In this document: positions 15,019-23,300 of the stretch, piece by piece
Position numbering within the stretch: position 1 is the stretch's first letter
Layout: each line of letters starts with the position of its first letter
Origin: Actinomycetota bacterium
Lineage (GTDB): Bacteria; Actinomycetota; Thermoleophilia; Solirubrobacterales; Solirubrobacteraceae
DNA length: 50,562 bases
NCBI GenBank assembly: GCA_016781085.1
Contig: JADDQZ010000013.1
Location: forward strand, 1 to 50,562
Reading direction: 5' to 3'
The notes under the pieces: model-generated
The model's database searches: none
Seen by the model: the letters and a program-made list of their open reading frames with translations, nothing else
Told to the model about the DNA's origin: nothing
Position numbers and translations under genes: made by a program

Positions 15019-15435
15019 TCAGACCGGCGCCTGCGACAAGGCCTGCAGAACGGCTTGGAAGAGCTCGTAGGCCGCCATCGCACCCGCCACGAGGAGCGCC
15101 AGCAGCGCAGCCAAGGCGACCATGACGGCCTGCTTGGCGCGATGAGCGACATGCCTGCCCATCTGCCGGGTCGGTTCGGGTAGGCGGCGCTCTGACTGAT
15201 ACAGCAGCACCGCGCCGAGGACGCCCCGCCCGTAGATCTCGGATTCAAAGTCCGCCACGCGAGACTGCCAGCGCTCGCTCATCTCACGGGCTTCCCGGCG
15301 CTTGCGGACGGCGCGGACGGGCAGGCGCTCGGCCCGGTCCTCCCAGTACGCGAGGCACTCGCGCGCCTCGTCGAGCGACTCGCGCAGCGTTTCGGTGTCG
15401 GCTTCAGAGAAGGAGACGGCGGCCGTGCCCGACAT
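15019..15435 (-). CDS. uncharacterised coiled-coil protein with C-terminal membrane anchor
   Basis: 138 aa. Residues ~10-65 are highly charged and helical (SEADTETLRESLDEAREC, then Arg/Glu-rich repeats), suggesting a coiled coil. Residues ~105-125 form one hydrophobic helix (AVMVALAALLALLVAGAMAAY) near the C-terminus, so it looks tail-anchored. No enzyme motif. The family is unknown to me. The next gene upstream in the same direction is another small helical protein 147 bp away. Confidence 0.6.
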   Translation of the reverse strand: MSGTAAVSFSEADTETLRESLDEARECLAYWEDRAERLPVRAVRKRREAREMSERWQSRVADFESEIYGRGVLGAVLLYQSERRLPEPTRQMGRHVAHRAKQAVMVALAALLALLVAGAMAAYELFQAVLQALSQAPV

Positions 15436-15582
15436 GTCTCCATCAGATTAGACCGGTTTACCGGCGAAGTGCAAGAGCCACACAGCGCGTCGCGACCACG
15501 CCCGCGCACGGCGACGAGCCTGGCCACGGGCCGTCGACGGTTGACGCGAGCGATGGCTACCTCGCTCAATCCACGCGCCGGC

Positions 15583-15939
15583 TCAGCCCCGGGGGTCGTC
15601 CGTCCCGGGATGCAGGCTCTGCAGGTAGACCTCGGTCGCCGCGGCATGTTCGGTGACGTCGCGTAAGGCTTCTGTGAGCTCGTCGGTCGCCAGCTGAAGC
15701 TCGTCGGCGATGCGGTCGTGCCCGTCGAGCCAGACGCGGATGGTTTCGCCTGTCTCGCCGGACGGAAGCAAAGCGCGGACGTCGGCGTCGAGCTCGCGTG
15801 CGCGGTTGAGCTCATTGGTGAGGACTTCCAACCGGGTCAGCGCCGAGCGTGTTGAACCGATGAAGCGGTCAGTCGCTTCGCGTTGCTCTCGCCGCAGCCG
15901 CTCGCCGCCGTCGTCGTCGTCGTCGTGATGATCGGACAT
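15583..15939 (-). CDS. uncharacterised acidic helical protein
   Basis: 118 aa, starting with an acidic His/Asp run (MSDHHDDDDDGG), then a long predicted helix rich in Arg, Glu and Leu. It has no cysteine, membrane segment or known motif. It starts 10 nt after the stop of the succinate-semialdehyde dehydrogenase gene, in the same direction, so it may be the last gene of that operon. Function unknown. Confidence 0.6.
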   Translation of the reverse strand: MSDHHDDDDDGGERLRREQREATDRFIGSTRSALTRLEVLTNELNRARELDADVRALLPSGETGETIRVWLDGHDRIADELQLATDELTEALRDVTEHAAATEVYLQSLHPGTDDPRG

Positions 15940-15949
15940 CGCAAATCTC

Positions 15950-17422
15950 CTACAGCGCCATGGCGACGTACTTGGTTTCCAGGTACTCGGAAATTCCCTC
16001 GCGTCCGCCTTCGCGCCCGATGCCCGACGCCTTGACTCCGCCGAACGGTGCGGACGGGTTCGACACGATCCCCTGGTTAAGGCCGACCATCCCCGTCTCC
16101 AGCCGCTCGCACACGCGGAAGGCGCGGTTTATGTCGCGGGTGTAGACGTAGGCGACGAGCCCGAACTCGGTCGCGTTGGCCGCCGCGACCGCTTCGTCTT
16201 CGTCGTCGAAGGTTGCGACGGGCGCCACCGGGCCGAAGATCTCCTCGTCCAGCACGCGTGCGCCGGCGGGCACGTCGGCGAGCACGGTCGGCTCGTAGAA
16301 GTAGCCTCGCCCGTCGCGGTCCATGCCGCCGACGACCACGCTCGCGCCCTGAGCCGTGGCGTCCTGCACCAGCTCTGAGACCTTCGAACGCTGCTTGTCG
16401 TCGATCAGCGGGCCGACTTCGACGCCCTCGTCGGTTCCTCGTCCGACGCGCATGCCGGAGAGCTTGCGGGCCAGCTTCTCGGTGAACTCGTCCGCGAGCT
16501 TTTCGGCGACGTGGAAGCGGTTGGCAGCCGTGCACGCCTCGCCGATGTTGCGCATCTTCGCGATCACGGCGCCTTGCACCGCGGCGTCGACGTCCGCGTC
16601 GCCGAAGACGAGAAATGGCGCGTTTCCGCCGAGCTCCATCGATGTGCGTAGGACCCCATGGGCGGACTGCTCGAGCAGCTTGCGTCCGACTTCGGTGGAA
16701 CCGGTAAATGACAGCTTGCGCAGCCGGGGGTCGCTGAGAATCGGCTCTGACACGTCGCTCGATGACGAAGAAGTCACGACGTTGAGGACGCCGGCCGGCA
16801 ATCCCGACTGCTCGAGGATCTCCGTCAGTGCGAGTGCCGAGAGCGGCGTCTTGGACGCGGGCTTGAAGATCATCGTGCAACCCGCGGCGACCGCCGGGCC
16901 GATCTTGCGCGTGCCCATCGCCATCGGGAAGTTCCAGGGCGTGATCAGGTAACACGGGCCGACGGGCTGGCGCATGGTGATGAGGCGGCCCTGACCGTTG
17001 GGTGCGGTTGAGAAGCGGCCGTCGAGGCGCACCGCTTCCTCGGCGAACCAGCGGAAGAACTCGGCGGCGTACGCCACTTCGGCACGGGACTCCGCCAGCG
17101 GCTTTCCCATCTCGAGCGTCATCAGCAGCGCCAGCTCGTCTTGTCGCTGCATGATCCGCTCGAAAGCTCGGCGCAGGATCTCCCCGCGCTCGCGCGGGGG
17201 GTGCTTGGCCCAGTCGTCGCGCACCGAAGCGGCGGCGTCCATCGCGGCGCGGGCATCGTCGGCGGTGGCGTCGGCGACTTCGGTTATCTGCTCTGCGGTG
17301 GAGGGATCTTCGACGGCGAGCGTTCCAGATCCCGAAGCGGGACGCCACTCGCCGGCGATGAAGAGGTCGCGGGGAACGGAGTCGAGCACGGCCTTTTCGG
17401 CGTCCGCGGTGATCGCCATCAC
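15950..17422 (-). CDS. gabD: NAD(P)-dependent succinate-semialdehyde dehydrogenase
   Basis: Aldehyde dehydrogenase of 490 aa. The active-site Glu is in MELGGNAPF (~261) and the catalytic Cys in NIGEACTAANR (~296); PWNFPMAM and FTGSTEVG are the cofactor region. These contexts are typical of SSADH (GabD), which oxidises succinate semialdehyde to succinate. It begins 1 nt after the stop of the TPP enzyme gene, and its GAGGAG ribosome-binding site lies inside that gene, so the two should be co-translated. No 4-aminobutyrate transaminase is nearby, which favours a 2-oxoglutarate origin for the substrate. The start is GTG 17422 or the adjacent ATG 17419. Confidence 0.88.
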   Translation of the reverse strand: MMAITADAEKAVLDSVPRDLFIAGEWRPASGSGTLAVEDPSTAEQITEVADATADDARAAMDAAASVRDDWAKHPPRERGEILRRAFERIMQRQDELALLMTLEMGKPLAESRAEVAYAAEFFRWFAEEAVRLDGRFSTAPNGQGRLITMRQPVGPCYLITPWNFPMAMGTRKIGPAVAAGCTMIFKPASKTPLSALALTEILEQSGLPAGVLNVVTSSSSSDVSEPILSDPRLRKLSFTGSTEVGRKLLEQSAHGVLRTSMELGGNAPFLVFGDADVDAAVQGAVIAKMRNIGEACTAANRFHVAEKLADEFTEKLARKLSGMRVGRGTDEGVEVGPLIDDKQRSKVSELVQDATAQGASVVVGGMDRDGRGYFYEPTVLADVPAGARVLDEEIFGPVAPVATFDDEDEAVAAANATEFGLVAYVYTRDINRAFRVCERLETGMVGLNQGIVSNPSAPFGGVKASGIGREGGREGISEYLETKYVAMAL

Positions 17423-17423
17423 G

Positions 17424-19100
17424 TCAACTCCTCGTGTCCAGGGACTCTAGGTCCGCGACGTCCTGCGAATAATCGATGGGCACGACCAGCAGCGAAGGCA
17501 CGTCGAGCGTGAGCGCGTGCGCCAGGCGTGACCCGAAGTCCGGAGCCGAATCGCAACGCCATCCCGGCAGACCGAAAGCTCCGGCAAGTGCGACGAAGTC
17601 CGTACCGCCGAAGTCCGTCCCGAAATGACGTCCGAACTTCTTGTCCTGCTTGGAGACGATCATCGAATAAGCACCGTCTTGGAGGACGACGTTGACGACC
17701 GGTGTCTTCAAGCGCGCCGCCGTCTCGAGCTCCTGACAATTCATCAGCACGCCGCCGTCGCCGCTGACCGTCACGACCCGGCGCTCGGGGAAAAGCAGCT
17801 TGGCGCCGATGGCGCTCGGCACCGCCACGCCCATCCCGGCCAAGCCGTTGGAGATGAAGACCGAGTCAGGCGCCAGCGCGGGGTAGAGGCGCGCGATCCA
17901 CAGCTTGTGGAGCCCGACGTCTGAGAACAGCATGTCTTCGGGGTCCAGCGCTTGGCGCAGCTCCCATAAGACGCGAGCTGGACGCATGGGGAAGGCGTCG
18001 TCTTCGCTTCCGGCGTCGAGGGCGCGTGCCGCGAGCGCTCGCAGGCGCGACTCGCCGGCGGGGGTGGGGGATGGGCGAGACACCGTGGAAGGTTCCCGTC
18101 CTGCCGACCGTTGCCCGCTCAGTTGTGCTTCGAGCTGCGACAGGATCCCTCGCACGTCGCCGACCAAGTCGACTCGAGTCTCGAAGTGCGCGTCGGCCTC
18201 AGGGGCGACGCTGTCGATGCAGACGATCGTCTTGTCGCGACGTGGGTTCCACTCGCTTGGAGCATGTTCGACGAGGTCGTAGCCGACGGTGATGACGACG
18301 TCGGCTTCCTCGAAACCCGCGAGCTCGTAGTCGGCCGCGTCCATCCCGACCGTGCCGAAGGCGAGATCATCGGAAGGGCCGGCGCCCTTGCCCATGAAGG
18401 TCTCCGCCACGCCGATCCCGGCGGAGCGAGCCAACGACTGCAAGGCCGCAGAGGCCCCGGCGCGCAGCACGCCGTTGCCCGCCAGGATCACCGGACGACG
18501 CGCCCCCTCGATGGCCGCCGCTGCGGCGGCAAAGGCCTCGGGAAGGGGCGCGAGCACCGCCCGCCGCCGAGGTTCGCGCATCAGCTCCACGTCGACTCGG
18601 GCCGCCATCGTGTCTTCCGGGAGCTCGATGTGGGTGGCGCCCGGCTTTTCCGCTTCGGCGAGCGTAAAGGCCTTGCGCACGAGCTCGGGCAGCGTCGAGG
18701 GATCGGCGACGCCGGCGTTGTACTTCGTCACCGGATCGAGCACCGACAGAACGTCGATGTGCTGATGGGACTCCTTGTGGCGGCGTTCTGACCCGGCCTG
18801 CGCAGTCAGCGCGACAAGCGGTGTCCGGTCGAGAAAGGCGTGCGCGATTCCTGACACCAGATTCGTAGCTCCGGGTCCGAGCGTGGCGAGGCAGACGCCG
18901 GCGCGCCCGGTCAAACGGCCCTGCATGGCGGCCATGAGTGCTGCACCGTGCTCATGCCGGACGGCGACGAAGTCGATAGAAGACTTGGCCAGCGATTCGT
19001 TGACGTCCAGGGTTTCCTCGCCGGGAATGCCGAAGACGCGCGTAACGCCTTCTGACTCCAGGCATTCGACCAACAGGTCTGACGCCTTACGCTCACTCAA
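17424..19100 (-). CDS. TPP-dependent decarboxylase, acetolactate synthase-like; probable 2-oxoglutarate decarboxylase
   Basis: About 558 aa with the three-domain layout of acetolactate synthases. The proton-relay Glu is in RHEHGAAL (~50), and the TPP/Mg motif starts at VSGDGGVLMNCQELE (~448). The middle domain (FMGKGAGP, VGYDLVEHAPSEWNP) and C-terminal part (SDVGLHKLWIAR, ISNGLAGMGVA) recall the cyanobacterial IlvB-like proteins shown to be 2-oxoglutarate decarboxylases; this comparison is from memory. TTG 19100 is chosen because AAGGAGA lies 5 nt upstream. No IlvN small subunit is nearby, and the downstream SSADH would consume the product. Acetolactate synthase remains the alternative. Confidence 0.82.
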   Translation of the reverse strand: MSERKASDLLVECLESEGVTRVFGIPGEETLDVNESLAKSSIDFVAVRHEHGAALMAAMQGRLTGRAGVCLATLGPGATNLVSGIAHAFLDRTPLVALTAQAGSERRHKESHQHIDVLSVLDPVTKYNAGVADPSTLPELVRKAFTLAEAEKPGATHIELPEDTMAARVDVELMREPRRRAVLAPLPEAFAAAAAAIEGARRPVILAGNGVLRAGASAALQSLARSAGIGVAETFMGKGAGPSDDLAFGTVGMDAADYELAGFEEADVVITVGYDLVEHAPSEWNPRRDKTIVCIDSVAPEADAHFETRVDLVGDVRGILSQLEAQLSGQRSAGREPSTVSRPSPTPAGESRLRALAARALDAGSEDDAFPMRPARVLWELRQALDPEDMLFSDVGLHKLWIARLYPALAPDSVFISNGLAGMGVAVPSAIGAKLLFPERRVVTVSGDGGVLMNCQELETAARLKTPVVNVVLQDGAYSMIVSKQDKKFGRHFGTDFGGTDFVALAGAFGLPGWRCDSAPDFGSRLAHALTLDVPSLLVVPIDYSQDVADLESLDTRS

Positions 19101-19213
19101 TCGATTCTCCTTGTTGGCTCCCGCAACTCCGTCGCCTCCGGCGTGTCTCACTACCGTAGGCTCGGCGTTAGCCGCTGCCTGATTGCCCCTGTGGCTGCCC
19201 GCTTCTTCTCTCC

Positions 19214-20353
19214 ATGAATCTCACACGCCTTGCTCACGCGACTCTTGTCGCGCTCACTTTCGCCCTGCTGGGAGCGACCAACGCTTCCGCTGCTCCGCGC
19301 CTGGAAATCACCGGCGCCGGTTTCGGCCACGGCATCGGCATGAGCCAGTACGGCGCCTACGGGATGGCGCTCGAGGGCTACGACTACTCACAAATCCTGA
19401 GCCACTACTACACGGGTACCAGACTCGACGCCATCAACCCGAACAAGACGGTTCGCGTCCTGCTCAAGACGACGTCGGGCACGACGGTCTCGGGGGCGTC
19501 AGCCGCCGGGGACCGCGCGTTGAATCCCCGTGCCACCTACACCCTGCGCTCACGCGGCGGCAACAGCATCGAGCTGCTTTCGCCGCGCAAGAAGCGCCTG
19601 GCGCTCTTCGCCGACGCTGTCCAGGTGGTCGGACCGGGACCGTTGGTGACGGGTGATCGCGCTTATCGCGGCGCGCTCGAGTTCCGGCCGGCCGGGGGTA
19701 GCCTCAACACCATCAACGCCGTCAACATCGAGGACTACATCCGCGGCGTCGTCGCTTTGGAGTCGCCTGCGTCTTGGCCGCTGGAAGCGCTGAAGGCGCA
19801 AGCCGTCGCAGCGCGCACCTACGCGCTCACGACTTCCAAGGGCGGAAATGGCTTCGAGCAGTACGCCGACACCCGCTCGCAGGTCTATGGCGGTGTCGCG
19901 GCGGAGCGGCCGACAACTGACGCGGCTGTCCGTGCGACCAGCGGTCACGTCGTCACCTACAACGGCGCTCCGGTCGTCACTTACTTCTTCTCCACGTCGG
20001 GCGGGCAGACCGAGCACGTCGAGAACGTCTGGAGCGGCGCGCACGCCAGCCCCTGGCTGCGCTCGGTCACCGATCCCTACGACCGGGTGTCTCCCGTACA
20101 CCGCTGGCAGCGCGTCACCCTGTCGATGGGCGAAGCCAAGCGCCGCCTCGCCGGACTGGTTCATGGTCGCCTGCGCGGAATCCGAGTCACCAGGCGGGGA
20201 GTGTCTCCGCGCATCCTCTCCGCGGAGATCGTCGGTTCACGCGGCCGCACCACCGTCAGTGGCGCAACGCTGCGTCTGCGTCTGGGCTTGCGTGACACGT
20301 GGGCCTACTTCGAAACCGTGGGCGCCAAGAAGAAGAAGCCGGCTAGGCGCTAG
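19214..20353 (+). CDS. secreted SpoIID/LytB-domain protein, probable peptidoglycan lytic transglycosylase
   Basis: 379 aa with a signal peptide (residues 1-27, cleavage near NASAAP). SpoIID proteins cut glycan strands lacking stem peptides; in Bacillus this acts during engulfment. Visible motifs are GFGHGIGMSQYGAYGMA (~37), the catalytic region VVALESPASWPLEALKAQAV (~179), with the candidate Glu at ~182, and VVTYFFSTSGGQTE (~256). The C-terminus is basic (KKKKPARR). In a non-sporulating actinobacterium a role in cell-wall remodelling is more likely. It is divergent from the TPP enzyme gene. Confidence 0.87.
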   Translation: MNLTRLAHATLVALTFALLGATNASAAPRLEITGAGFGHGIGMSQYGAYGMALEGYDYSQILSHYYTGTRLDAINPNKTVRVLLKTTSGTTVSGASAAGDRALNPRATYTLRSRGGNSIELLSPRKKRLALFADAVQVVGPGPLVTGDRAYRGALEFRPAGGSLNTINAVNIEDYIRGVVALESPASWPLEALKAQAVAARTYALTTSKGGNGFEQYADTRSQVYGGVAAERPTTDAAVRATSGHVVTYNGAPVVTYFFSTSGGQTEHVENVWSGAHASPWLRSVTDPYDRVSPVHRWQRVTLSMGEAKRRLAGLVHGRLRGIRVTRRGVSPRILSAEIVGSRGRTTVSGATLRLRLGLRDTWAYFETVGAKKKKPARR

Positions 20354-20379
20354 TCGGACCGCCGGCTCGTTCGCCTGCC

Positions 20380-20414
20380 GGGTGGCGGGTGGCGGGTGGC
20401 GCGCGCCGGGTGGC
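20380..20414 (+). repeat. tandem heptamer GGGTGGC
   Basis: Three contiguous copies at 20380-20400 and a fourth at 20408-20414 after GCGCGCC, in the gap between the SpoIID gene and the exonuclease gene. Probably a slippage product. Confidence 0.7.
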
Positions 20415-20464
20415 GTTAGTGGTAGCCCGCCCTTGCTGGCGTTGGCGCGCCGGCTGCAGTCTCG

Positions 20465-20470
20465 TAGGCT
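20465..20470 (+). promoter_or_regulatory. putative -10 box for the exonuclease gene
   Basis: TAGGCT, 7 nt before the ATG at 20478 with no Shine-Dalgarno; the same hexamer precedes the mogA-like gene at 37211. Confidence 0.4.
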
Positions 20471-20477
20471 CACGGGG

Positions 20478-21374
20478 ATGGCCGGCCCGCTGCTGTTAGC
20501 CGACACTCCCGGGCTGCTGTACCGCGCGTTCTTCGCGCTGCCCGATTCGATCAAGTCGCCCGCCGGCTTGCCGGTCAACGCGCTGCTCGGCTCGGCCAAC
20601 CAGCTTCTGCAGGTCATCGAGCGGCACGATCCGCGGGCGGTGGTGTTGTGCTTCGGCGAGGAATCGGCGCTCTACCGCACGGACGCCTTTCCCGCCTACC
20701 ACGCCCACCGGCCACCCATGCCCGAAGCGCTCGCGGCGCAGTGGCGGCTCGCCCCCGCCTTCTTCGAAGCTTTCGGCTGGCTCGTCGTCACGCACCCGGA
20801 GCTCGAAGCCGACGACCTGCTGCACTCCTATTCGCGCCGTGAAGCCGATGCGGGCGGGCAGGCGCTGATCCTGACCGCGGATCGCGACATGTTCCAGTGC
20901 GCGAGCGAGCGGGTCCGGCTGCTGCTGCAGGGCGGTGGCAAGGGCGAGCCGCTGGAGATGGGGCCGGAAGAAGTGTGCGAGCGCTACGGGATCGAGCCGG
21001 CGCTCGTCCCCGACTTCATCGCCCTGCGTGGCGATCCCTCCGACGGGATTCCCGGGGCCAAGGGCATCGGCGAGAAGACCGCGGCCGACTTGCTGCGCCG
21101 CCACGGCTCGCTGGAGGCGGCGCTGGTGGGCGCCGTGCGCGAGAAGCCGGCGGTGCGCCGAGCGCTGATCGACCAAGCCAAGCAGCTGCGGATGTTTCGC
21201 GACTTGGCGCTGCTTCGCGACGTGGACGTCGAACCTCCGCCCGACTCCCCGACTGATTGGGGGGGAGGCGCGACCGCCGCGCGCGCGCTCGGAATGCAGC
21301 GTCTCGCCGCTCGGGCCGACAACTTCCGGCGCAAGTCCGACGAAGCGCTCACGGTGCTTCCGCCAGGCGACTGA
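20478..21374 (+). CDS. stand-alone 5'-3' exonuclease (FEN-like, Pol I N-terminal domain family)
   Basis: 298 aa, equal to the 5' nuclease domain of DNA polymerase I without a polymerase. Metal-binding acidic residues are in LLLADTPGLLYRAFF (~6), ELEADDLL (~111) and LTADRDMF (~133). The helix-hairpin-helix is in GDPSDGIPGAKGIGEKTA (~180). The set is complete, so it should cleave flaps and RNA primers. A reading frame extends upstream to 19848, but it overlaps the SpoIID gene. ATG 20478 gives the family start. Confidence 0.9.
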   Translation: MAGPLLLADTPGLLYRAFFALPDSIKSPAGLPVNALLGSANQLLQVIERHDPRAVVLCFGEESALYRTDAFPAYHAHRPPMPEALAAQWRLAPAFFEAFGWLVVTHPELEADDLLHSYSRREADAGGQALILTADRDMFQCASERVRLLLQGGGKGEPLEMGPEEVCERYGIEPALVPDFIALRGDPSDGIPGAKGIGEKTAADLLRRHGSLEAALVGAVREKPAVRRALIDQAKQLRMFRDLALLRDVDVEPPPDSPTDWGGGATAARALGMQRLAARADNFRRKSDEALTVLPPGD

Positions 21375-21389
21375 CGTCGCGGGCCCGGC

Positions 21390-22469
21390 TCAGGGCGTGA
21401 ACTTGACGGTGATCACGTCACCGTCGCGCATGAGGTAGTCACGGCCCTCGAGTCGCAGCACGCCCTTGTCGCGCCCACCGGCGTAACCGCCAGCCTCCAC
21501 CAACGCATCCCAGCCGATGACTTCCGCGCGGACAAATCCGCGCTGGATGTCGGAATGAATTGCACCCGCGGCATGCCAGGCGGTGAGGCCGCGGCGCAGA
21601 TGCCAGGACTGGGCGGGCTTTGCTTCGCCGGCGGTGAAGAACGCCATCAAGTCCAATAGCTCAAAGGCGCCACGCACCACGCGCTGGAGGCCGCTTTCCG
21701 GCAGACCCATCTCTTCGCGCAGCGCCAGCCCTTCCTCATCTTCGAGCTCACGCAACTCCGCTTCCAGCCGCGAGGAGACGGCGACCGACTTCGCGCCCTG
21801 CGCTTCGGCATAGGCCGCCACTTCTGGTGGAACGTCGTGATCGCCTTCGTCGACGTTGGCCACGAACAGCACCGGCTTGCCCGTCAACGGCCAGAGGTTG
21901 CGCATGGCGTCGGGCGCGTCGGCGGGCGCGGGCACCGTCCGCGCCGGGCGGCCTTCTTGCAGCGCAGCGATCACTGCGCGCAGCCACGCTTCTTCGGCCA
22001 CCGCAGCGCGGTCACCGCTACGCGCGTCGCGAATGACCCGCCCGTGTCGGCGCTCGGCTTGCTCGAGGTCGGCGTAGATCAGCTCGGTTTCGATCGTCTC
22101 GATATCGCGCAGCGGATCGACATCGCCTTCCGGATGGATCACGTTGACGTCGCGGTGGCAGCGCACGACGTGGACGATCGCGTCCGTCTCTCGGATGTTG
22201 CCGAGGAACTTGTTGCCCAGTCCTTCGCCCTTGTGGGCGCCTGCGACCAAGCCGGCGATGTCGTGGAACTCGATCGTGTCGTGCACGACGTTGGACGCGC
22301 GCACGGTCTTCGCCACCGCGTCGAGGCGCTCATCTTCGACACCGACCACAGCGACGTTGGGCTCGATCGTCGTGAAGGGGTAGTTCGCCGCCTCCGCGCC
22401 TGCCTGCGACAGGGCGTTGAACAAAGATGACTTACCCGCGTTTGGCAGCCCGACGATGCCGACTTTCAT
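21390..22469 (-). CDS. ychF: redox/ribosome-associated P-loop ATPase YchF (OLA1 family)
   Basis: 359 aa. The Walker A is GLPNAGKSSLFN (residues 6-17) and the family hallmark is FTTIEPNVAVV followed by DIAGLVAGAHKGEGLGNKFL. YchF proteins look like Obg GTPases but prefer ATP because the NKxD motif is altered (here NVDEGD). The C-terminal TGS-like domain ends YLMRDGDVITVKF. ATG 22469 gives the normal length; a longer frame upstream belongs to the PAP2 gene. It overlaps that gene by 4 nt (ATGA), so the two are translationally coupled. Confidence 0.94.
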   Translation of the reverse strand: MKVGIVGLPNAGKSSLFNALSQAGAEAANYPFTTIEPNVAVVGVEDERLDAVAKTVRASNVVHDTIEFHDIAGLVAGAHKGEGLGNKFLGNIRETDAIVHVVRCHRDVNVIHPEGDVDPLRDIETIETELIYADLEQAERRHGRVIRDARSGDRAAVAEEAWLRAVIAALQEGRPARTVPAPADAPDAMRNLWPLTGKPVLFVANVDEGDHDVPPEVAAYAEAQGAKSVAVSSRLEAELRELEDEEGLALREEMGLPESGLQRVVRGAFELLDLMAFFTAGEAKPAQSWHLRRGLTAWHAAGAIHSDIQRGFVRAEVIGWDALVEAGGYAGGRDKGVLRLEGRDYLMRDGDVITVKFTP

Positions 22470-22990
22470 CGCCCCAGCCTTCCCATCACCGTGCCGAGCG
22501 CGGCCCCGGCGGCTATGTCGGACGGATAATGCACGCCGAGGTACATGCGCGAGAACGCCATGCCCGCCGCCGCGGCGTAGAGCAGCGGCTGGGGCAACAG
22601 CTCTCCGAAGGCCTGCGCGGCGGCGAAGGAGGACGACGAGTGCGAGGACGGAAAAGACAGGCCGGTCGGCGTGCGCATCAACTGCGGGAGGTTCTCGACG
22701 ACGGGCCGCTGGCGGCCGATCATGGCTTTCACCGAAGTTGAAGTCAGGTAGGTGGCCCCGACCGTCGCGGTGGCCTTGATCCACCGCCGCCTGCGCCGGT
22801 CGTCCAGCGTGGCCCCCCAGGCGCCGAGGCCGAGCCAGACGATGCCGTGCTCACCCAGCGCCGAGTAGCGCCGGACCCATTCCACGGTCTTCTCGTCTTT
22901 GTCGACCGCGAGTCCGCGCACGGAGCGGTATATCCGCAGGTCGAGGGCGTTGGCCCTGACCCGCAGGCGCTGCCAGCCGAGGTAGCTCAG
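22466..22990 (-). CDS. PAP2-family membrane phosphatase
   Basis: About 174 aa. All three PAP2 motifs are present: KAMIGRQRP, FPSSHSSSSFA and SRMYLGVHYPSD, with hydrophobic helices between them. Such enzymes dephosphorylate phosphatidic acid or polyprenyl diphosphates at the membrane. The start is uncertain: no ATG fits. A CTG at 22990 overlaps the stop of the upstream 72-aa gene, and a GTG at 22921 would give a shorter protein. It is the middle gene of a three-gene overlapping set ending in ychF. Confidence 0.8.
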   Translation of the reverse strand: MSYLGWQRLRVRANALDLRIYRSVRGLAVDKDEKTVEWVRRYSALGEHGIVWLGLGAWGATLDDRRRRRWIKATATVGATYLTSTSVKAMIGRQRPVVENLPQLMRTPTGLSFPSSHSSSSFAAAQAFGELLPQPLLYAAAAGMAFSRMYLGVHYPSDIAAGAALGTVMGRLGR

Positions 22991-23205
22991 AAGCCGACGC
23001 GGTTCTCGTCGGATTCCACGCGCAGGTAGACGACCTGGCCAAGGTCGATCAACACGGCGCCGTCGATCGCGTTGGCCTCGTGCCAACGATCGCGTCCCTC
23101 GCGCAAGGCGTCACGCAAGCTCGTGAGCTCTTCCTCTGTGATCCGCAAAGAGAGGACTTGTCCGCCTTGAAAACCAGCGGCGAGGCGGCGGTTGACGTCA
23201 GCCAT
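22987..23205 (-). CDS. small uncharacterised protein
   Basis: 72 aa. It has alternating charged and hydrophobic residues: LSLRITEEELTSLRDALREG, then a strand-like C-terminus with AVLIDLGQVVYLRVE. It is soluble, has no cysteine and no known motif. Its stop overlaps the likely start of the PAP2 gene, so it heads that overlapping operon. Function unknown. Confidence 0.6.
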   Translation of the reverse strand: MADVNRRLAAGFQGGQVLSLRITEEELTSLRDALREGRDRWHEANAIDGAVLIDLGQVVYLRVESDENRVGF

Positions 23206-23300
23206 CAGTTCGAGTACCTCTGCAGATGCGTGGGAGAAAGGACGGCGGCGCGGACAAATAGTTGACCGTCGCGCGTGCCGGGCAGTCTACTTTGGAAGCA

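Noticed and set aside
16077-17348. 423-codon open frame inside the SSADH gene in another frame
   Set aside because: Extremely Arg-rich composition typical of out-of-frame reading of GC-rich genes; the SSADH frame has all family motifs.
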